64,000 nucleotides of DNA from Mycolicibacterium sediminis (lineage in GTDB: Bacteria; Actinomycetota; Actinomycetes; Mycobacteriales; Mycobacteriaceae): positions 5,766,001 through 5,830,000 of the forward strand of contig NZ_AP022588.1 in the NCBI RefSeq assembly GCF_010731735.1. Direction: 5' to 3'. Below, piece by piece: positions 58,759 through 64,000 of the stretch. The translations under genes and the position numbers were made by a program. Position 1 is the stretch's first letter. Every line of letters begins with the position of its first letter. Under the pieces are notes generated by a model. It worked only from the letters and a program-made list of their open reading frames with translations. It searched no databases and was not told the DNA's origin.

Positions 58759-59319
58759 ATGCCCAACTGGATATGGATAGTGGTCGCGATTGCCGTCGCG
58801 ATCTTCATCGTGGCGATGGTCATCGCCACCAGGTCCCGCCGCGACTCGGATCGCCTCAAACAACGGTTCGGTCCCGAGTACGACCGGACCGTGTCGGAGG
58901 CCGGTGACGAGCGGGCCGCCGAGAAGGAACTGCTTGCGCGCGAACGCAAGAGGAACAAGCTCGACATCCGCCCCTTGAGCCCTGCCGCATTGAACGGCTA
59001 CGCCAACCGCTGGCGGGCGGTGCAGACGGCGTTCGTCGACCATCCGTCGAGCGCAGTCGGGGAAGCCGACCTGCTCGTCACGGAGGTCATGCGCGAGCGC
59101 GGCTACCCGGTGGACGACTTCGATCGGCAGGCCGCCGACATCTCGGTCGATCACCCCACGGTGGTCGCCGACTACCGGGCGGCGCACGACATCCACCTCG
59201 CGCAGCAGAAGGGCGACGTCGGTACAGAGCAGCAGCGCCAGGCGTTCGTGCACTACCGCGCGCTGTTCACGAAGTTGCTCGAATCAGAGAAGGACAAGTC
59301 ACAGGAGGCACGCGCATGA
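58759..59319 (+). CDS. Membrane-anchored protein with duplicated-domain motif
   Basis: 186 residues: one N-terminal helix (about 4-24), a charged coiled-coil-like stretch (28-68) and a helical domain (about 80-180) with RWRAVQTAFVDHPSSAVGEAD and VHYRALFTKLLES. The same domain is found at the end of the next gene. Strong AGGAGGT site before the ATG. The stop overlaps the next start as ATGA. A SigF-type promoter precedes. Function unknown. Confidence 0.8.
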   Translation: MPNWIWIVVAIAVAIFIVAMVIATRSRRDSDRLKQRFGPEYDRTVSEAGDERAAEKELLARERKRNKLDIRPLSPAALNGYANRWRAVQTAFVDHPSSAVGEADLLVTEVMRERGYPVDDFDRQAADISVDHPTVVADYRAAHDIHLAQQKGDVGTEQQRQAFVHYRALFTKLLESEKDKSQEARA

Positions 59320-60011
59320 CCACTCACGACCAGCACACGAATGTCGACCCGTCGTTCACGGACCAGCCCGATCGTCAGCAGTACGCGGGAACCCAGGACG
59401 GGCTGCCCGACCAGTCGCGCGACGCCGGGTACGCCGATCGGTCGAGCGGACTGGGTGGACACCCCTCGCCGGACGCCGAGGCCCGGCCACTCACGGAGAC
59501 CGTGGTGCCGCCGACCGACGACCGCCCGAGCCGGCATTCCGATGCGACCCTGGACGACCGCAGCGGTCAGGGCGTGCCCTTCGATCAGGCCGTCGGCAAC
59601 CGGGACACCGCCTTCGACCAGGCCGGCGGCGGACAGGACCTCCAGGACCGGACCGGCAGCGGCGCGGGTATCGCGGATCAGCCCGTCGGTACTCACGGTG
59701 CGCAGGCGGACCAGACCGGCACCGGCGTCATGCCGACCGACGGCGCGGATCTCTTCGCCGACGACGAGATGGTGGGCTTGCGTGCGCGGTGGGACAGCGT
59801 GCAGGCCAGCTTCGTCGACGACCCTCGAGAATGCGTGCAGAAGGCCGACGGCCTCGTCTCCGACGTCGTCGACCAGCTGACAAACAGCTTCTCGCATGCC
59901 CGAGCCCGACTCGAGGAGCAGTGGGCACGCGGCGAGGAAGCCTCCACCGAGGACCTGCGCATCGCCCTGAAGCAGTACCGGGAGTTCTTCGACCGCTTGC
60001 TCGCGGTCTGA
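59316..60011 (+). CDS. Disordered Asp/Gln-rich protein with the same C-terminal domain
   Basis: 231 residues: about 150 disordered residues rich in Asp, Gln, Gly and Thr, then a helical domain (RWDSVQASFVDDPRECVQKAD, LKQYREFFDRLLAV) related to that of the upstream protein. No signal peptide or membrane helix. Coupled by a four-base overlap. The pair may form a complex through the shared domain; function unknown. Confidence 0.8.
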   Translation: MTTHDQHTNVDPSFTDQPDRQQYAGTQDGLPDQSRDAGYADRSSGLGGHPSPDAEARPLTETVVPPTDDRPSRHSDATLDDRSGQGVPFDQAVGNRDTAFDQAGGGQDLQDRTGSGAGIADQPVGTHGAQADQTGTGVMPTDGADLFADDEMVGLRARWDSVQASFVDDPRECVQKADGLVSDVVDQLTNSFSHARARLEEQWARGEEASTEDLRIALKQYREFFDRLLAV

Positions 60012-60024
60012 CTCCAGTCGTCGG

Positions 60025-60054
60025 CCCGCACTCTGCCCTCGGGCGGGGTGCGGG
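60025..60054 (+). terminator. Hairpin after the 59316 gene
   Basis: CCCGCAC/GTGCGGG arms with inner GCCC/GGGC pairs, 13 bases after the stop. No T-run follows, so termination is only likely. Confidence 0.45.
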
Positions 60055-60525
60055 TCGCACGTCGTTCAGGGCCCTCTGCCCGTGCCGGTCGATGCGCACG
60101 GACATCGAATCCTTTGTCGCACATGTTGATTCACGGAATTGACCGATGACTTGACGTGCGGCCCGCGAGGAACGGGCGGCTCGAACGAGTCCCACTCCGG
60201 TTGCCCGTGGCGTCACCACTCTTCGTGTCGGACGGGAAATACGACGTGGGGCAACAACAATCACAGACGTCACGGTTTCGCGTCGCCGAATTGCCCGTTG
60301 CCGGACGCGTTGGACGTCGGCAGTGCCTCACCGGAATGCGAGCCCGACGAATGGTCCGTGTGGTGTGTAAAATGGCCGCGAAACCGGTGAATGGTTTGAA
60401 AAAGCGGTCTGAGCGTAACTGCCGTTGCTCCGCGCGAAGATCAAGTGCCACAACCTAACTGGACTTAGGTCGTACTACGAAGATGACGACAAGACAGCTT
60501 GCTCGTGTGGTGTATGGTCCAAGGC
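60055..60525. other. 471-bp region without a clear gene
   Basis: Short open frames exist (about 60139-60458), but none has a codon pattern or a ribosome-binding site I trust. Composition is lower in GC near 60230-60480. It holds the dyad at 60453. Confidence 0.4.
60453..60470. promoter_or_regulatory. Dyad ACCTAA-N6-TTAGGT
   Basis: 6-bp arms with a six-base spacer, 55 bases before the small membrane protein at 60526. Possible operator. Confidence 0.4.
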
Positions 60526-60696
60526 ATGGGGGCATGGTGGAACGTTGTAATAGTTGTATTACTAGCCGGGGGAACATGGCTGGTCGTGGCGCTGATGCGC
60601 GCCAACACACGAATCAATCGGTTGGTCGACGACTTCGAACCCGGGCGCGCCTCGGCCGAGTCGAGGCGGACGACCGGCCAGTATCTGGCTGGATGA
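60526..60696 (+). CDS. Small single-helix membrane protein
   Basis: 56 residues: MGAWWNVVIVVLLAGGTWLV makes one membrane helix, followed by a basic, polar tail (MRANTRINRLVDDFEPGRAS). TATGGT lies eight bases before the ATG, as in a leaderless start. Not assigned to a family; a longer frame begins at 60499. Confidence 0.5.
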   Translation: MGAWWNVVIVVLLAGGTWLVVALMRANTRINRLVDDFEPGRASAESRRTTGQYLAG

Positions 60697-61184
60697 CGTC
60701 GAAGGCCCTCGCGAGCACCTAGCCGACGGCCGGCGTGTTCGAGAATCCCTTCCGTCGCGCGGCAGAACCGGCGCGTCGGCGCCTGCGTCAGCAACTTCGT
60801 TCTGACCTCGTCCCGGTCAACCGCTAACGGTCGACCTTGCGCGCAGCCAGATCGACATCGGCCGCCAGACACGTTGCCAGGGCGCGCGCACGGGCCGCGC
60901 CGGTCCGGCGCTAGCAGAGGCGCCCGGCGACAAGCGCCGCCCTCATCGGCAGTTGCGATCATGTCTTCGGAGCGCCGATCGAAACGGAGCGCCGCAGCGT
61001 CCCGGGCTCCCGTTGTCTCCCCCTGAAGGTTGTTCGCCTCAGTGCGGACCACTTCTCGCAACGACCTCCCGCGCCGTCGAGCGGCCGAGAGACAGCGGAC
61101 GTTGTCAGCAAACATCTTCTGCGGTACGTTCTCCGTCGAGAGACCTGTGAAGCACGTCACAACTTCTATCGAGACGAGAACCCC
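60697..61184. other. 488-bp region without a clear gene
   Basis: No convincing coding frame, hairpin or repeat seen. It must contain the promoter of the PE-PPE-domain hydrolase. Confidence 0.4.
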
Positions 61185-62807
61185 ATGCGCGAGAGCGGCA
61201 CCCACTCCGGTCTCGTGCGAGCGCGGTCGATGGGCGCAGCCGTCCTCGCCTTGCTCAGCGCGCTGACCCTGGTGGCGGTGGGTTCGGTCGGCTCCGCCGC
61301 GGTGTCGTTGGCGGCCACGACGGCGCTGATCAACGGCGCGAGCGGCTTGCCCAAGCCGGCTGACAAGCCGGGCTACATCTTCGGTGTCGCCGACCACTTG
61401 CTCGCGCCGAACACGGCGTGCAACGCCATGACGAACCCGGCCTGCAACCTCGTCCCGGTGAACGGTCCGGAGACGATCTTCCCGTTCATCGGAGGACTGT
61501 CCGGCCTGACGTTCGACAAGTCGGTTGCCGAGGGACTCAGGAACCTCAACCTGGAGTACCAAGCAGTGCGCGCCGCGGATCCGAATGGCGAGATCGTCAT
61601 CTTCGGCTACTCCCAGAGCGGTGACATCGTCACCAAGCAGTTGCGCAACATCGCCAAGGATCCCAATCGACCGCCGGCCGACCAACTCGAGATCCTCATC
61701 GTCGGCAACACCAACCGCCCGAACGGTGGGCTCCTGTCCCGGCTGACGCCGCTGTACATCCCGTTCTTCAACGCGTCCTTCGACGGCCCGACGCCCACCG
61801 ACACCGGATACCAGGGCACCGACATCGCCTTCTACTACGACGGCATCGCGGACTTCCCGACGTACCCGCTGAACTTGTTGGCCACCGTGAACGCCCTCTT
61901 CGGCTTCCTGACCATCCATCCGACGTATCCGGCGCCGAACCCCGCCCTCGGGGAGTACACGCAGACGCAGTTCCAAGAGGCGATGGCCGACCCTGCCAAC
62001 CGGCAGACGTTCGGGGACACCACCTTCATCACGCTTCCGATCAAGAACCTGCCGATCCTGCACACGCCGCGTGCGTTGGCGGCCAAGACCGGAACGACGT
62101 ACTTCGTCGAGCCGCTCCTCGATCTGATCGAACCGACCCTGACGGTGCTGATCGAACTCGGTTACGACCGGACCATCCCCTACGGCAGATTCACCACCGC
62201 GGGACTGTTCCCGATCATCAACCCGATCAAGCTGGCATCGGACCTGGCGGCGGCCGCTGCCCAGGGTGTTCAGGAGGCGGTGCAGGACCTTCAGACGCGG
62301 CCGACGCCGCCCGCGGAACTCGTCCAGGCCGATCCGCTGCCCTTCGTCAATCCGAACCCGTTCTCCGCCCCGTACGTCGACCCGGCGCCGTCGACGTCGT
62401 CGTCACGTCTGTACGACGCATCGAACACCGCGAGGACGTCTTCGGAAGCATCGACGGCGGGCGGCATCGACGGGCTGGCCGCCACGGCTGCCACGTCGGA
62501 CGACGAGTCGGGGACGACGGGTGACACCGCAGGGACGTCGGTCCGCGGCGGCCTGACGACGCAGAGCGGTCAGACCGACCTGCGGCCGCAGCCCTCGGGG
62601 TCGTCGAACAGCCGCAAAGCGCGGCCGAACTCGATCTCCTCGTTCATCACGCGGTCGACTGCCCGGACCTCGTCGGCCACCGACGGGCCGGCCGGAGTGT
62701 CCGGTGCATCGCCCAGCAGCCCGGGCCCGACCGCCGGTGCGGGCGGGCTGTCTGGCACCGCGACTGGCAGCACCGGTGGCGCCGGGTCGCCCGGCATCGG
62801 TCAGTGA
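61185..62807 (+). CDS. Secreted PE-PPE-domain serine hydrolase
   Basis: 540 residues: signal peptide (about 1-44), then a PE-PPE (PF08237) alpha/beta-hydrolase domain (about 60-330) with nucleophile Ser143 in FGYSQSGD, but no PE or PPE N-terminal domain. The last 170 residues are Ser/Thr/Gly-rich low complexity. Such enzymes have esterase or lipase activity at the cell surface. ATG start without a strong site. The end overlaps the converging deaminase gene by seven bases. Confidence 0.86.
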   Translation: MRESGTHSGLVRARSMGAAVLALLSALTLVAVGSVGSAAVSLAATTALINGASGLPKPADKPGYIFGVADHLLAPNTACNAMTNPACNLVPVNGPETIFPFIGGLSGLTFDKSVAEGLRNLNLEYQAVRAADPNGEIVIFGYSQSGDIVTKQLRNIAKDPNRPPADQLEILIVGNTNRPNGGLLSRLTPLYIPFFNASFDGPTPTDTGYQGTDIAFYYDGIADFPTYPLNLLATVNALFGFLTIHPTYPAPNPALGEYTQTQFQEAMADPANRQTFGDTTFITLPIKNLPILHTPRALAAKTGTTYFVEPLLDLIEPTLTVLIELGYDRTIPYGRFTTAGLFPIINPIKLASDLAAAAAQGVQEAVQDLQTRPTPPAELVQADPLPFVNPNPFSAPYVDPAPSTSSSRLYDASNTARTSSEASTAGGIDGLAATAATSDDESGTTGDTAGTSVRGGLTTQSGQTDLRPQPSGSSNSRKARPNSISSFITRSTARTSSATDGPAGVSGASPSSPGPTAGAGGLSGTATGSTGGAGSPGIGQ

Positions 62808-63292
62808 GAGTCGGGGCGCCGGCTACCGCCGTTGCGTTCCTGCCATAGCGCGTAGACCTCGAGCGCCTCGTCGCGGGAATCGTGGCGCATGGGCAGGCGC
62901 CGGTCCTCCCACGACTTGGCGAACTCCGCGTAGAAGGTGCTCAGTTCGAAGTACTTGCGGTCGTCGACGTAGTGCGGCTCGTATTCCTCACGGGTGGTGA
63001 GGAATACGACCTCGTCGGGCGAGCAGTAGTACAGCGCGCCGAGGCACATCGGGCAGGGGTGGGCCAGGACGTAGATCGTCGCCCCGGTCAGCTGCTCGGT
63101 GCCCAGGCGCGTGCACGCCTCCCGGATCGCGAGGATCTCGGCGTGCGCAGTCGGGTCGTTGGTCTGCGCGACCTGGTTGCCGCTCTCGCCTATCACCTCG
63201 CCGTCGCGGACGATTACGGTGGCGAACGGCCGGCCACCGTCCTCGACGTTGCGCCGGGCGAGGTCGATGGTGCGTTGCGCGAAGTCGGTCAC
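62801..63292 (-). CDS. Nucleoside/guanine deaminase-like zinc enzyme
   Basis: 163 residues with the deaminase motifs HAE (His50, Glu52) and PCPMC (Cys80, Cys83) that bind zinc. The C-terminal helix-rich end (about 110-163) and the overall length fit guanine deaminases and tRNA-adenosine-like deaminases; I prefer a free base or nucleoside as substrate. ATG start. Its end overlaps the hydrolase gene on the other strand. Confidence 0.85.
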   Translation of the reverse strand: MTDFAQRTIDLARRNVEDGGRPFATVIVRDGEVIGESGNQVAQTNDPTAHAEILAIREACTRLGTEQLTGATIYVLAHPCPMCLGALYYCSPDEVVFLTTREEYEPHYVDDRKYFELSTFYAEFAKSWEDRRLPMRHDSRDEALEVYALWQERNGGSRRPDSH

Positions 63293-63406
63293 CAGCGCGA
63301 TGGTAGCTGGGACGACTTCGCGCTATGACACTCATCAACAGGGTGGACGACTGCCGCTTCTTCGGTACCGGCCGCACCCCGTCGGGTGCTGACCTACCAT
63401 CTGTCC

Positions 63407-63814
63407 ATGAATCGGGCGGTGACGATGTCCTTATCGAGCGCAGCATTGGTGCTCAGCGGCGTAGCGGGCGCGACCAGCGCCCATGCTCAGCCGCCGCCAC
63501 CGGGCACCCTCTGCTCCTTCACGTTGTCGCCGCCGCACGTCGTGCAGGTCGACGGTGCGGACATGGTGACCGCGACGGTCGCCCCCGACGGTTGTGCAGG
63601 TGCCTTCCGGCCACGGTCGAGCGTCGTCTGCGTGCAGGCCGCCGACTCCTCGGCCCAGTGTTCGCAAGGTCGTGACGCAGACATCGCTCAGGTCTTCACG
63701 CCATATCGTCCGGGTACGTCGTACACCGCGACGGGCAGAGGCCTCGGCGCTCTGTTCAACGACGCCTCCGAGCCGAATTGGCAACTGCTGGGGCCGATCA
63801 CCGCGGTCCTGTAG
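63407..63814 (+). CDS. Small secreted protein, unknown
   Basis: 135 residues with a signal peptide (cleavage near AHA-QPP) and a mature domain with four cysteines (CSFTL, DGCAGAF, VVCVQA, AQCSQG), probably two disulfides, and beta-strand character. The ATG at 63407 lies six bases after TACCAT, as in a leaderless transcript. I do not recognise the family. Confidence 0.7.
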   Translation: MNRAVTMSLSSAALVLSGVAGATSAHAQPPPPGTLCSFTLSPPHVVQVDGADMVTATVAPDGCAGAFRPRSSVVCVQAADSSAQCSQGRDADIAQVFTPYRPGTSYTATGRGLGALFNDASEPNWQLLGPITAVL

Positions 63815-63936
63815 GCACCACCACGCACGCGTCTGCGGCGAACGCGAGGGCTCGCGCTCATTCGGCCAGCCCGCCGTAGCTTTGTCGGTGACGGCGGCCG
63901 GTGACGCTGCGAGAACGATCGACAGCAGATCATGTG

Positions 63937-64000
63937 TGCCCCCAGTCGGACTCGAACCGACACTTGGCGGATTTTAAGTCCGCTGCCTCTGCCAATTGGG
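63937..64000 (-). tRNA. tRNA with UAA anticodon (Leu-type codon), 5' end beyond the window
   Basis: Read on the minus strand: D-arm start, anticodon stem GCGGA/TCCGC with loop CTTAAAA (anticodon TAA), five-base variable loop CAAGT, T arm GTCGG-TTCGAGT-CCGAC and acceptor end TGGGGGC with discriminator A. CCA is not encoded. The variable loop is of the short type, whereas bacterial tRNA-Leu normally has a long variable arm. About ten bases of the 5' acceptor are missing. Confidence 0.85.

Noticed and set aside
60139..60458. Open frames of 80-100 codons
   Set aside because: Composition is unlike that of coding DNA here, no ribosome-binding site or family pattern is seen, and frames overlap each other.
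60453..60470. IdeR iron box
   Set aside because: The iron box has TTAGGTTAG followed by CTAACCTAA; here the half sites are in inverse order, so only a generic dyad is reported.
1..64000. CRISPR array, prophage or insertion sequence
   Set aside because: No regularly spaced repeats, no phage structural genes and no transposase were found in the window.

Overview
The window comes from a GC-rich actinobacterium and reads as a rapid-growing Mycobacterium (Mycolicibacterium type). The evidence is an EmbR/PknH pair, a cutinase, a PE-PPE-domain hydrolase, an LpqV-like lipoprotein, DUF732, DUF6131 and DUF5709 proteins, a perfect KstR-type operator, several SigF-type promoters and many leaderless GTG/ATG starts. 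From memory, the gene order follows the M. tuberculosis Rv1057-Rv1077 block but is broken up by insertions. No insertion sequence, prophage or CRISPR array was seen.

Layout. 1-10 kb: a partial cystathionine beta-synthase, a LipU-type esterase, a GDSL esterase, FadA3 thiolase, a DUF559 protein flanked by two covarying hairpins, a Bax-inhibitor-1-like membrane protein, EchA9, EchA8 and a membrane-anchored alpha/beta hydrolase. This is a beta-oxidation and lipid-turnover block. 9.7-16 kb: a translationally coupled cysteine dioxygenase/rhodanese pair, LpqV, a MarR regulator facing an SDR, a patatin, a zinc alcohol dehydrogenase and a DapB-like reductase next to a KstR-type operator. 16-26 kb: EmbR and PknH, a DUF732 protein, an SCP2-type thiolase, a hemerythrin/manganese-catalase pair with a SigF-type promoter, small acidic SigF-type genes, and FadD14. 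25.7-32.6 kb: two secreted paralogues, a dicarboxylate transporter divergent from a CitA/DcuS-type two-component system, an Rv1057-like beta-propeller and a GAF-ANTAR regulator.

32.6-40.6 kb holds a compact divergent glycan locus: five genes leftward (three GT-B glycosyltransferases, a GT2 enzyme and a methyltransferase) and three rightward (WcbI-like, GT-B, GT2). Nearly all junctions are 4-bp stop/start overlaps, so it looks like one dedicated carbohydrate-assembly unit. 40.6-49.5 kb: a DUF3060 protein, a polar amino-acid ABC importer with fused binding protein and permease, a third secreted paralogue, an F420-type oxidoreductase with a DUF427 protein, and a GT1 / glucosamine-kinase-like / SIS operon. 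49.5-58 kb: a secreted phosphodiesterase, an M24 peptidase, an alpha/beta hydrolase, a cutinase, a fused ABC exporter and a DUF1232 protein. 58.4-64 kb: tiny membrane proteins, a SigF-type two-gene operon sharing a duplicated domain, a PE-PPE-domain hydrolase, a nucleoside deaminase, a secreted protein, and a tRNA with a UAA anticodon cut by the window edge.

A theme running through the window is paired intergenic hairpin families. Three families each occur twice with conserved arms or loops, and several single hairpins also occur. Most sit at gene ends.
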